Assembly (NCBI GenBank): GCA_041674525.1
Contig: JBAYVN010000069.1
Span: forward strand, 1 to 12,780
DNA length: 12,780 bases
DNA from: SHYQ01 sp041674525
GTDB lineage: Bacteria > Chloroflexota > Dehalococcoidia > UBA2979
Direction of reading: 5' to 3'
Shown in pieces: positions 1 through 6,731 of this stretch. Numbering within the stretch: the stretch's first letter is position 1; each line of letters starts with the position of its first letter. Both the position numbers and the translations under genes were made by a program. The notes under the pieces are model-generated. The model ran no database searches and had not been told where the DNA came from. It was given only the letters and a program-made list of their open reading frames with translations.

Positions 1-63
1 CGGACGATGCTCGACCAGCTGGTCGCGGACCGCGTGACGCAGCGCGTCGAGGCCGGGCCGCCG
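1..63 (+). repeat. 63-bp direct repeat, copy 1, in flhF
   Basis: Bases 1-63 are identical to bases 277-339. The offset is 276 bases (92 codons), so both copies are read in the same flhF frame and encode the same 21 residues, beginning RTMLDQLVAD. This copy starts at the first base of the window, so identity may continue further upstream. Confidence 0.95.
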
Positions 64-1173
64 ATGCACGTCGCACCCGCTGACGCGGCATTCGATCCCG
101 CCCCGGAGCCGCCACTCGCAACCGGACCGTTCAGCGCCCTCAACGAAGCCGCCTCCGAGATCGCCGCGCCGCGGCGGCCGCAGGACGCGGGCGCACCGTC
201 GCCGGAGATGCCCGCCGCCGGGTCGATCGCCGATCGCGCGCTGATGTCCACGCTCGCCCGCCAGCTCACCGAGGTGCGGACGATGCTCGACCAGCTGGTC
301 GCGGACCGCGTGACGCAGCGCGTCGAGGCCGGGCCGCCGGCGCTGAAGGACGTGCACGACCTGCTGGTGCGTCAGGGCCTCTCGCAGGCGGTGATCGCCC
401 CGCTGCTGGCGCAGGTCGGCGACGCGCTCGTGCGGGACACCGACCGCGAGTCGGCGCTGCGCACCGTGGAGCGCAAGCTGGCCGCGCGCATGCCGCAGGC
501 AGTCAAGATGGACCTCGGCCGCCGTCCCACCGCGATCTTCCTGGTCGGCCCCGCCGGTGCCGGGAAGACCACGATGGCCGTGCGCCTCGGCCTGGAGATC
601 GAACGCGCGCACGGGCTGCGCGTGGCCGTTGCGGGGACGGACGTCAGCCGCGCGGGCGCGCCGCAGCAGCTCGTGGCGTACGGCGCCGCGTCCGGCATGG
701 ACGTGCGCCTGTGCTATGCGCCGGGCGAGCTGAAGACGATCCTCGAGGACGGCCGCACGGACGTCGTGATCGTGGATACGCCGGGCCACAACGGATCGCG
801 GCGCGACCGCATGGCGGAGCTCAACGCCTTCGCCCAGGTCACGCGCCGCCGCTCCGTGCTGCTCGTGCTGCCCGCGACGATGAAGGGCGCCGACCTGAAC
901 GACGTGGTCGCCGCGTACAGCGGGATCGGCCTCGACGGACTGGTGATCACCAGGACCGACGAGACGGCCTCGTTCGGCGCGCTTGCCAGCGTCGCGATCG
1001 AGGCATCGATCGGCGTCGCGTACACCGCGCACAGCGACCAGGTGAGCGACGCCGCGCGCGCCGGGGACAACCTGGGGCTGGCGCGGGCGGTGGTGTCCGG
1101 GCGCTGGCCGGGCATGCCCACCGAACGCGCACGCCTGGCCGGATCAAGCAACGTGCTCGCACGAGTGGGGTAG
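1..1173 (+). CDS. flhF: FlhF, flagellar SRP-type GTPase, 5' end outside the window
   Basis: FlhF is a membrane-associated SRP-family GTPase that sets where and how many flagella are built. The reading frame is open from base 1; the first ATG (base 7) lies inside a repeat and is probably not the true start. Numbering from that ATG: a low-complexity linker at about 20-95, the helical N domain from about 110, the P-loop GPAGAGKT at 181-188, a G2-like DVSR at 212-215, a G3-like DTPGH at 257-261, and a G4-like TRTD at 315-318. Typical FlhF proteins have DTYR, DTAGR and TKxD at the last three places, so this G domain is slightly divergent. The order of N and G domains and the position before the flagellar genes support FlhF over Ffh or FtsY. 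No flhG follows it; a PilZ gene begins 11 bases after the stop. Confidence 0.9.
   Translation, partial: RTMLDQLVADRVTQRVEAGPPMHVAPADAAFDPAPEPPLATGPFSALNEAASEIAAPRRPQDAGAPSPEMPAAGSIADRALMSTLARQLTEVRTMLDQLVADRVTQRVEAGPPALKDVHDLLVRQGLSQAVIAPLLAQVGDALVRDTDRESALRTVERKLAARMPQAVKMDLGRRPTAIFLVGPAGAGKTTMAVRLGLEIERAHGLRVAVAGTDVSRAGAPQQLVAYGAASGMDVRLCYAPGELKTILEDGRTDVVIVDTPGHNGSRRDRMAELNAFAQVTRRRSVLLVLPATMKGADLNDVVAAYSGIGLDGLVITRTDETASFGALASVAIEASIGVAYTAHSDQVSDAARAGDNLGLARAVVSGRWPGMPTERARLAGSSNVLARVG
277..339 (+). repeat. 63-bp direct repeat, copy 2, in flhF
   Basis: This is a perfect copy of bases 1-63. Identity ends at base 339 (a at 64 against g at 340), and the flanking codons differ. It lies directly before the FlhF N domain, where FlhF proteins usually carry a short helix of this kind, so it is probably the original copy. 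Confidence 0.95.
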
Positions 1174-1184
1174 GAACACCGGGG

Positions 1185-1844
1185 ATGCCTGGGTACATCG
1201 ACCTTGTCCCGGGGCTACCGCTCCAGGTGTTCCGCGAGGGCAACCTCGCGGAAGAGCCGTATGAGGCTGCCGTGCGCAGCGTCTCGAAGACGGCGATCCA
1301 CCTGACGGGCCCCCGGCGCCAGGACGAGCGGCTGGAGGTCGAGCCCGGCGACCGCGTGGTGGTGATGGCCGCATTCAACGGCCAGCTCTTCCGCTTTCAC
1401 TCGCTCGTCAAGCTCGTGGAGCAGGTGCCGCTGGACACGATCGTGCTCGCGCCGCCCGACGAGGCCGTCAACATCGAGCGGCGCGGCTTCTACCGCCTCT
1501 TCACGCGCGTGGAGCCGCGGTACGCGGCGCGCGTGGATCACAAGATGGCGGAGCTGCAGCGTCTCACGGGCGCGGTGGTCATGGACATCAGCGGCGGCGG
1601 TCTCCAGTTGCAGACGCGCGAGTGGATCCCCACCGGGTCCCGCCTCCGCCTGATCTTCTCGCTGGACGACGACGCGCTGGAGTTCGACCTGCTCATGGTC
1701 GCGCTCTCCGTGCAACGCCCCGATCGCATGCAGTCCTATCGCGTGCACTGCGGCTTCCTGGAGGTCGCCACGGCCGATGTCGAGCGCGTGGTGCGCCACG
1801 TCTTCCGGCAGCAGGTGGCGATGCGGCGGAAGGGAGCGATCTGA
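1185..1844 (+). CDS. YcgR/MotI-type PilZ c-di-GMP receptor (flagellar brake)
   Basis: This is a predicted cytoplasmic c-di-GMP receptor of 219 residues. Residues about 5-95 form a beta-rich domain like the N-terminal domain of YcgR/YpfA. Residues about 98-215 are a PilZ domain with both ligand motifs intact: RxxxR at 100-104 (RGFYR) and D-x-S-x-x-G at 134-139 (DISGGG). Proteins of this design bind c-di-GMP and slow or disengage the flagellar motor (YcgR in enterobacteria, MotI in Bacillus). The frame is open further upstream, but that part overlaps flhF; ATG 1185 is chosen because it has AGGA at 1172-1175 and gives the normal family start. The stop overlaps the next start by one base (TGATG). 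The brake function is inferred from the domains and the flagellar setting. Confidence 0.88.
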   Translation: MPGYIDLVPGLPLQVFREGNLAEEPYEAAVRSVSKTAIHLTGPRRQDERLEVEPGDRVVVMAAFNGQLFRFHSLVKLVEQVPLDTIVLAPPDEAVNIERRGFYRLFTRVEPRYAARVDHKMAELQRLTGAVVMDISGGGLQLQTREWIPTGSRLRLIFSLDDDALEFDLLMVALSVQRPDRMQSYRVHCGFLEVATADVERVVRHVFRQQVAMRRKGAI

Positions 1845-2164
1845 TGGCATTCCTGCAGATGGGTTTGATCATCGCCGCCGTCGCGGGGGCCTTCGTGGCC
1901 GGGGGCGCGCTCGACGCCGGCTTCCCGGTGGAGGTCGCGATCGTGCGCGGCGCCGTCGCGTTCATGGCCGTCGCGTTCGCCGGGTACCTCGGCGAGCTGG
2001 TCATCGTGACGGCGCCCCGGCGCGAGCGCGCGCGCCCGAGGGCCGTGCCGCCCGTCGAGGCAACGAACGATCCGCAGGCGTCGCCGTCTCTCCCCCGGCT
2101 AACGCCGCCACAGCGAACAGCAGACGTGAACGAGGATGACGCCGGCCAACGGCAGGCGGCGTGA
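1844..2164 (+). CDS. Small two-helix membrane protein in flagellar operon, function unknown
   Basis: This is a 106-residue protein that I do not recognise. Residues about 3-22 and 33-56 are hydrophobic and look like two membrane helices joined by a short loop. From about residue 58 the chain is hydrophilic, starting with a basic stretch (RRERARPRA) and continuing rich in proline, alanine and polar residues, so it is probably disordered and cytoplasmic. The start overlaps the PilZ stop by one base, which suggests translational coupling, and fliA follows after 14 bases. The last 60 bases show weaker codon bias than the neighbours, so the exact C-terminus is less secure. It occupies roughly the place where flhG might be expected but has no nucleotide-binding motif. 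Confidence 0.65.
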   Translation: MAFLQMGLIIAAVAGAFVAGGALDAGFPVEVAIVRGAVAFMAVAFAGYLGELVIVTAPRRERARPRAVPPVEATNDPQASPSLPRLTPPQRTADVNEDDAGQRQAA

Positions 2165-2178
2165 CATGAAGGTGAACC

Positions 2179-3015
2179 GTGACTGACCCGAATGCTGGCC
2201 GGTCCAGGCGATCCCGCCTCAGCGCGGACGACGCGATCCTGCAACAGCAGGCGAATGCCGATCTGTGGGATCGCTACGTCACGTCCCGCGACGCCGATCT
2301 GCGCAGCGAGCTGATCCTGCAGTACTCGCCGCTGGTGAAGTACGTCATGGGGCGGCTCGCCATCTCGCTGCCAGCGATCGTGGACTACGAGGACATCCTC
2401 TCGTTCGGCACCATCGGCCTCATCGAGGCTGTGGAGCGCTTCGACAACGAGAAGGGCGTGAAGTTCGAGACCTACGCCATCTCCCGCATCCGCGGCGCCA
2501 TCATCGACGCCCTGCGGTCGCTCGACCGGCTCCCGCGCTCCGTCCGCCAGAAGTCGAAGGAGTCGACCGAGGCGATCCTGCACCTGACGACCAGCCTGGG
2601 CCGCGAGCCCTCGGACCAGGAGGTCGCCGAGTCGCTCGGCCTGACCGTGGAGGTGTACCGGCGCCACCTGGTGGACGCCTCCTGGGTCACGGTGTCGCTG
2701 GACGCGATGGGCGCCAGCGACGACGACGAGGACGGCGGCGGCGGGGACATCGGTGTCGCCGACCCCGATACCGAGGATTTCTCCGTTGGGATGGAGCAGC
2801 AGGAGCTGATTGGTGATCTCGCGGGCGCGATTAGGGATTTGCCCGATCGGGAGCAGCTCATCCTTTCCCTTTACTACAAGGAGGAGTTGACCATGCGCGA
2901 AGTGAGCAAGGTCCTGGGCATTTCCGAATCGCGCGTGTGCCAGCTTCACGCTCGCGCGCTGAGCCGGCTCCGCACGCAGATCACCGGGCGCCACACGCAG
3001 GGCAGGGCCGCATGA
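2179..3015 (+). CDS. fliA: FliA/SigD/WhiG-family flagellar RNA polymerase sigma factor
   Basis: This sigma-28 factor directs RNA polymerase to late flagellar and often chemotaxis promoters. It has 278 residues. Region 2 spans about 26-120 and includes the core-binding and -10 recognition segments (DYEDILSFGTIGLIEA, then GVKFETYAISRIRGAIIDALR). Region 3 lies at about 125-175. An acidic, glycine-rich linker follows at 180-190 (DDDEDGGGGD). Region 4 is at about 215-268, with a helix-turn-helix ending SRVCQLHARALSRLR. The GTG start is preceded by AAGG at 2169-2172 with normal spacing. FlgM, its likely inhibitor, is encoded downstream at 5902. The stop overlaps the next start (ATGA at 3012-3015). 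Codon use shifts around 2766-2940, where ATT, GGT, GAT, TTG, AGG and CTT replace the usual G/C-ending choices. Confidence 0.95.
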   Translation: MTDPNAGRSRRSRLSADDAILQQQANADLWDRYVTSRDADLRSELILQYSPLVKYVMGRLAISLPAIVDYEDILSFGTIGLIEAVERFDNEKGVKFETYAISRIRGAIIDALRSLDRLPRSVRQKSKESTEAILHLTTSLGREPSDQEVAESLGLTVEVYRRHLVDASWVTVSLDAMGASDDDEDGGGGDIGVADPDTEDFSVGMEQQELIGDLAGAIRDLPDREQLILSLYYKEELTMREVSKVLGISESRVCQLHARALSRLRTQITGRHTQGRAA

Positions 3016-3581
3016 ACGTCAGTCCCGCCGTCCTTCTCCTCAGCGTCTCCATCGGCGTCCCCCTGCTGCTGCTCGCGCTCGGTGTGCTCTACCACGCCTA
3101 CGTGCTCGGCCGGCAGCAGCCCGCCGAGCTCGATGACCTCGGCGCGCACGTCGAGGCGCTCGCCACCGAGTCCACGGACGCCCTGCTCATCGACCTCCGC
3201 GATGCCGTGGAGCACATGCAGGGCCAGCTGGCGCGTCAGCGCGAGTCGCTCTCCGGACTGCTCAGCGAGCAGGCCCGCGCGCCTCGTACGCCGCTCGCCG
3301 CGGCGCCCGCCGGTGGACCGGCGATGTCGCCGGTGATGGCATCCATGCCCGCGCGTGCGCTCCCCCAGATCGACGGGGACGGTGTCGACGAGCCTCGGAT
3401 GGCGGCGGGCTCGTTCGTGCACAACCCGCGCATGGCGCCCGAGGCCCCTCGCAGCAGCGGCTCGCTCACCAGCGCCGTGGCCGACCTGGTGGCCGAGGGC
3501 CTGTCAGACCGCGCCATCGCGCGCCAACTCCACATCGGGCTCGAGGAAGTCCGCATGGCCCGGATGCGGGTAGGCCGCTAG
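3012..3581 (+). CDS. SwrB-like single-pass membrane protein with C-terminal helix-turn-helix
   Basis: This 189-residue protein has one strong membrane helix at about 5-32, then a likely coiled-coil stretch at about 38-88. A low-complexity Ala/Pro/Met/Gly linker follows to about 150. The C-terminal module at 153-187 (VADLVAEGLSDRAIARQLHI and onward) has the look of a small helix-turn-helix. This layout, and its place directly after the sigma factor gene, match SwrB (YlxL) of Bacillus, which promotes basal-body maturation and SigD-dependent expression; DUF6115 and DUF2802 proteins in other flagellar loci are similar. The link rests on position and topology, not on alignment. The frame is open upstream, but ATG 3012 overlaps the fliA stop and begins just before the membrane helix, so it is preferred. 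Confidence 0.75.
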   Translation: MNVSPAVLLLSVSIGVPLLLLALGVLYHAYVLGRQQPAELDDLGAHVEALATESTDALLIDLRDAVEHMQGQLARQRESLSGLLSEQARAPRTPLAAAPAGGPAMSPVMASMPARALPQIDGDGVDEPRMAAGSFVHNPRMAPEAPRSSGSLTSAVADLVAEGLSDRAIARQLHIGLEEVRMARMRVGR

Positions 3582-4213
3582 TGTCCCGCCACGCGCGCCG
3601 CCTCGCGGTCCTGCTGGCGCTGCTCTGCGCGCTCGCGCCGTCTGCCATCGCCCGCGCGAACGGCGTGCCGATGACCGTCGCCCTGAAGTACATGGAGCTC
3701 TCGAACTACGGACCGAAGGAGGCGACGGGCGCCGCGGAACTGCTCTTCGCCGAGGGCATCGTGCGCGTGAATGCCACCGGGCTGCCCGCGCTCACCAACC
3801 AGCGCTACCAGGGCTGGCTGGTGAACTCGGAGCAGGGCGATGCCATCTCGGCCGGGCGCTTCAACGCCGACGCTGATGGCAGGGTCGCCTTCCAGGGCAC
3901 GCTGCCGCCGATCTCGAACTTCGGGTTCGACCTGTTCATCATCACCGTCGAGCCGGAGCCGGACGACGCCCCCCAGCCGTCTGCCAGCCGATCGATCGGC
4001 GGGCGCTTCTCGCTCGTCGGTCAGCGCGCGGTGGACGGCAGCCAGAGCGGCGTCAGCGCCGCGAGTGGGATCAGCGGCGCGGGCGCTCCCGGCCAGCTTC
4101 CGAACACGGGCGACGCGGAGTGGCGCTTCGACATGATCCGCGCCGGCGCGCTCGCCGGGGTCATGGCGCTGTCCATCTTCATCGGCATGCGACTGAGCCG
4201 GAGGCGTGCATGA
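3581..4213 (+). CDS. Secreted RskA-C-like protein with LPNTG sorting signal
   Basis: This 210-residue protein starts at GTG 3581, which overlaps the previous stop by one base (TAGTG). Residues 1-26 form a signal peptide: basic start, hydrophobic core, ARA cleavage-like site. Residues about 33-150 resemble the extracellular domain of RskA-type anti-sigma factors (YQGWLVNSEQGDAISAGRF, a DADG turn, then FIITVEPEP), but there is no cytoplasmic zinc-containing sigma-binding domain. Residues 155-172 are a Gly/Ser/Ala-rich spacer. The C-terminus has the full layout of a sortase substrate: LPNTG at 173-177, a hydrophobic helix at about 186-203, and RRR at 207-209. It is therefore likely to be attached to the cell wall, or at least membrane-anchored. 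Its flagellar role is unknown. The RskA-C likeness is judged by eye. Confidence 0.75.
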   Translation: MSRHARRLAVLLALLCALAPSAIARANGVPMTVALKYMELSNYGPKEATGAAELLFAEGIVRVNATGLPALTNQRYQGWLVNSEQGDAISAGRFNADADGRVAFQGTLPPISNFGFDLFIITVEPEPDDAPQPSASRSIGGRFSLVGQRAVDGSQSGVSAASGISGAGAPGQLPNTGDAEWRFDMIRAGALAGVMALSIFIGMRLSRRRA

Positions 4214-5037
4214 TCCGCGGACTCTACACGGCGGCGTCCGGGATGCTGCTCGGCCTGCGACAGCAGGACGTGGTCGCCGAGAACATGGCGAACTCCTCGA
4301 CGGTCGGCTACAAGGCCGAGCAGTCGTCGCAGGCGGCCTTCGGGAACGTGCTCGCGCGTTCTGTGAGCGCGGGCCGGGGGCCACTGTCGCTCTCATCCGA
4401 TCGGATCATCGGCAACTTCGGCACAGGCGCGTACGTGGACAAGACCCGCACGTTCCTCGCGCAGGGGTCGGATCGCCTCACCGGCTCCCCGCTGGACGCG
4501 ATGGTGCGCGGCAACGGCTTCTTCGCCGTGCAGATGGCGGACGGCGTCCGCTACACGCGCGACGGCCACTTCGCGCGCAACGACGCGAACGTGCTGGTGA
4601 ACGCGAAGGGCCACTCCATCCTGGACGCCGGCGGCAACCCGATCACCGTGGACACCGATCGCGTGCGCATCAAGTCCGATGGCGGCCTGTACCGGCTGGT
4701 GCCCACCGCCGTGACCAACGCCGACGGCTCGCAGGGGCGCGAGGATCGCGAGGAGTTCATCGCGCAGCTCCAGATCGTGGACATCGCCGCGCAGGACCTC
4801 GTGCGCGCCGGCGACACGCAGTTTGCCACCCGGCCGGGCGCGGCGATCGCGCCGATCGACTTCACGCAGGGCGGCACCACCGTGCTGCAGGGGGCGCTGG
4901 AGGAAGCGAACGTGGCCGTCAACGAGACGGCGACGGACATGTTCTCCCTCGCGCGCACGTTCGAGGCGAGCCAGAAGGTCTTCGCCACCATCAGCGAGTC
5001 GTTGCTGGCCGCCGTCAAAGACGTCGGGCGCGTGTAA
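4210..5037 (+). CDS. flgF: Flagellar rod protein, FlgF-like (FlgF/FlgG family)
   Basis: This 275-residue protein is a flagellar basal-body rod protein exported through the flagellar type III system. It opens with MIRGLYTAASGM and the rod signature ENMANSSTVGYK at 24-35, has the central GNGFFAVQ...YTRDGHF segment typical of FlgF and FlgG, and ends with the conserved C-terminal helix (VNETATDMFSLARTFEASQK). It precedes a second, more FlgG-like gene, as flhO precedes flhP in Bacillus, so the FlgF role (proximal rod) is inferred from order. The start overlaps the previous stop (ATGA) and has GGAGG at 4200-4204, five bases upstream. Several FlgF/FlgG-family genes are hard to tell apart by eye, so FlgG is the alternative name. 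Confidence 0.8.
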   Translation: MIRGLYTAASGMLLGLRQQDVVAENMANSSTVGYKAEQSSQAAFGNVLARSVSAGRGPLSLSSDRIIGNFGTGAYVDKTRTFLAQGSDRLTGSPLDAMVRGNGFFAVQMADGVRYTRDGHFARNDANVLVNAKGHSILDAGGNPITVDTDRVRIKSDGGLYRLVPTAVTNADGSQGREDREEFIAQLQIVDIAAQDLVRAGDTQFATRPGAAIAPIDFTQGGTTVLQGALEEANVAVNETATDMFSLARTFEASQKVFATISESLLAAVKDVGRV

Positions 5038-5048
5038 GGAGCGGACTG

Positions 5049-5867
5049 ATGCCTCTCTCCCTGGACGCCGCCATCAGCGGCATGGTGACCCAGCAGCAGA
5101 ACATCGACCTCATCGCGAACAACCTCGCGAACGTCAACACCACGGGCTACAAGCGCGCGAAGATCCACTTCCAGGACTCGCTGAACGCGGCTGGCATCGC
5201 CGCGGCGATGAGCGGCGGCGGCGGAAGCGAGCCCACGGCCACCTCGGCCGGCGTGAACGTCAGCGGCATGACGCGCGACTTCTCACAGGGGACGCTGCAG
5301 CCCACCGGCCGCCAGCTGGACTTCGCCATTAACGGCGACGGCTTCTTCCGCATCAAGCTGGACGACGGCCAGATGGCGTACACGCGCAACGGTGTCTTCC
5401 TCATCGATGGAGCAGGCAAGGTGACGACGCAGAGCGGCGAGCTGCTGGACCCGCCGCTGCAGCTCCCGGAGAAGTTCCAGCACCTCGCCTTCGAGGAGGA
5501 CGGCTCCGTCACCGTGATGCGGCCCTACACCGACGCCGAGCTCGCCGACCTCGGCGAGTTCGAGCCGCGCGACGGCAAGCGCGAGGTCGTGGGCCAGATC
5601 AAGACCGTGCGCTTCCTCAACCCCAGCGGGCTGGAGGCGACGGGCAACAGCCTGTACCGCGAGACGCCCGAGTCCCAGCCGCCAATCGAGGGCATCCCCG
5701 GCAAAGAGGGCCTCGGCACCGTCCACAGCGGCTGGGTGGAGGCCTCCAACGTCGACATCGCGACGGAGATGACCGGCCTCGTGTTCGCAAAGCGTGGCTT
5801 CCAGCTGAACCTCGTCGCCTACAAGACGATCGAAGAGATGCTGAAGCAGGTGAACCAGGTCCAGTAG
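5049..5867 (+). CDS. flgG: Flagellar distal rod protein FlgG
   Basis: This 272-residue distal rod protein links the rod to the hook. It shows the N-terminal rod signature NNLANVNTTGYKR at 24-36. The FlgG hallmark GTLQPTGRQLDFAINGDGFF is at 81-100, followed by YTRNGVF. The C-terminal helix begins VEASNVDIATEM and ends in MLKQVNQVQ. A glycine-rich insert (SGGGGSE, 55-61) lies in the region that makes FlgG rods stiff and is slightly longer than usual. AAGGAG at 5036-5041, partly within the previous stop codon, is a good ribosome binding site seven bases before the ATG. The L- and P-ring genes flgH and flgI, which follow flgG in many two-membrane bacteria, are absent. Confidence 0.88.
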   Translation: MPLSLDAAISGMVTQQQNIDLIANNLANVNTTGYKRAKIHFQDSLNAAGIAAAMSGGGGSEPTATSAGVNVSGMTRDFSQGTLQPTGRQLDFAINGDGFFRIKLDDGQMAYTRNGVFLIDGAGKVTTQSGELLDPPLQLPEKFQHLAFEEDGSVTVMRPYTDAELADLGEFEPRDGKREVVGQIKTVRFLNPSGLEATGNSLYRETPESQPPIEGIPGKEGLGTVHSGWVEASNVDIATEMTGLVFAKRGFQLNLVAYKTIEEMLKQVNQVQ

Positions 5868-5901
5868 CCCGCGCCGGCCGCTGGCGGAAGAGAGACCACC
5901 C

Positions 5902-6216
5902 ATGCTGCAGCCCATTCGCCCCCAGGACGCCGGTCAGATCTACCAGCGCCAGGTCGCTCCGGCGGAGGCCGCCCCGGTGGCGCCGCAGCGCGTGGACCGC
6001 TCGGGCGGCCAGGCGGGCGGCGGACGCCGCGCGGACCGCGTGCAGTTCTCCGCCGCCGCCCTGGACCTCAGCCGTGCGCTGCAGGCGGCCTCGGACGCTC
6101 CGGACGTGCGCGAGGACCGCGTGGAGGCGCTGCGCGCCGCCATTGAGAACGGCACGTACCAGGTGGACGCCGCCGGCATCGCCGAGCGTCTCGCGGAGCA
6201 GGGCTTCGGCGCATGA
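5902..6216 (+). CDS. flgM: FlgM, anti-sigma-28 factor
   Basis: FlgM binds FliA and blocks it until the hook-basal body is complete, when FlgM is exported. This copy has 104 residues. The N-terminal half is low in complexity (Ala, Pro, Gln, Gly), as expected for the flexible export-competent part. The conserved part starts at DRVQFSAAA (45-53) and continues with PDVREDRVEALRAAI and NGTYQVDAAGIAERL up to about 97; this is the FlgM sigma-binding segment. A purine-rich GGAAGAGAGA at 5886-5895 serves as ribosome binding site. Thirty-four bases separate it from flgG, the widest gap between flgF and fliW. Its stop overlaps the flgN start (ATGA). Confidence 0.9.
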   Translation: MLQPIRPQDAGQIYQRQVAPAEAAPVAPQRVDRSGGQAGGGRRADRVQFSAAALDLSRALQAASDAPDVREDRVEALRAAIENGTYQVDAAGIAERLAEQGFGA

Positions 6217-6725
6217 ACTACCGCATGGAGATCGTCGCCGGGGCGGACGCGCTCGGGGCCGTGATGTCGTCGCAGCACGAGATCCTCCGCGCCATGCGCG
6301 CCCTCGCCGAGGAGCAGCAGCAGGCGATCGTGTCCGGGGACGTGCATGCACTGACGGACGTGGTGGAGCAGCAGCGCGAGCTCGTCGAGCACCTGGACGC
6401 GCTGGAGACCGAGCGCATGACCGCGCTGGTGGCGATCGCCGCGGCGACGGGGCTGGATGCGGACACCGCGTCGCTGGCCGCGATCGCGGCCACGCTGCCG
6501 CTCGATCGCGCGTCCGCGCTGACCCGCCAGGGCCAGGAGCTGCGCGACGAGGCGATCACGCTGCAGCAGTTGCAGGACGTGAACGACCAGCTCATCGAAC
6601 GCAGCCGTACGCTGGTCGACCGGTGGCTGCACTACCTCAAGACCGTCCTCAGCGGATCGCTGTACACGGCGTCGGGCGAGTCCGGCAGCATGCCGGGCGC
6701 GCGATCGCTGGATCGGTCCGTGTAG
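6213..6725 (+). CDS. flgN: FlgN-type export chaperone for FlgK and FlgL
   Basis: FlgN is a cytoplasmic chaperone that keeps the hook-filament junction proteins FlgK and FlgL unfolded and delivers them to the export gate. The 170-residue product is almost wholly helical, with long heptad-like stretches at about 18-75 (EEQQQAIVSGDVHALTDVVE and onward) and 100-148, and no membrane helix or signal peptide. Sequence conservation in this family is low; the identification rests on the FlgN-like helical pattern and on the flgM-flgN-flgK order, which is standard. The start overlaps the flgM stop by four bases. A second ATG at 6225 is a possible alternative start. The last 20 residues (from about 150) are Gly/Ser-rich and probably disordered. 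Confidence 0.85.
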   Translation: MNYRMEIVAGADALGAVMSSQHEILRAMRALAEEQQQAIVSGDVHALTDVVEQQRELVEHLDALETERMTALVAIAAATGLDADTASLAAIAATLPLDRASALTRQGQELRDEAITLQQLQDVNDQLIERSRTLVDRWLHYLKTVLSGSLYTASGESGSMPGARSLDRSV

Positions 6726-6731
6726 GCCGCC

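Noticed and set aside
711..1184. Upstream extension of the PilZ reading frame inside flhF
   Set aside because: It overlaps the FlhF GTPase domain in another frame and encodes Arg/Gly-rich low-complexity sequence; ATG 1185 gives the normal family start.
1693..2994. Antisense reading frame (433 codons) opposite fliA and the small membrane gene
   Set aside because: It spans three genes on the + strand, including conserved sigma-factor domains, and has no domain or plausible start signal.
4206..5048. Upstream extension of the flgG reading frame through flgF
   Set aside because: The extension is an Arg/Gly/His-rich shadow of flgF. FlgG proteins start right before the SGM/NNLANV segment, and ATG 5049 has a strong AAGGAG upstream.
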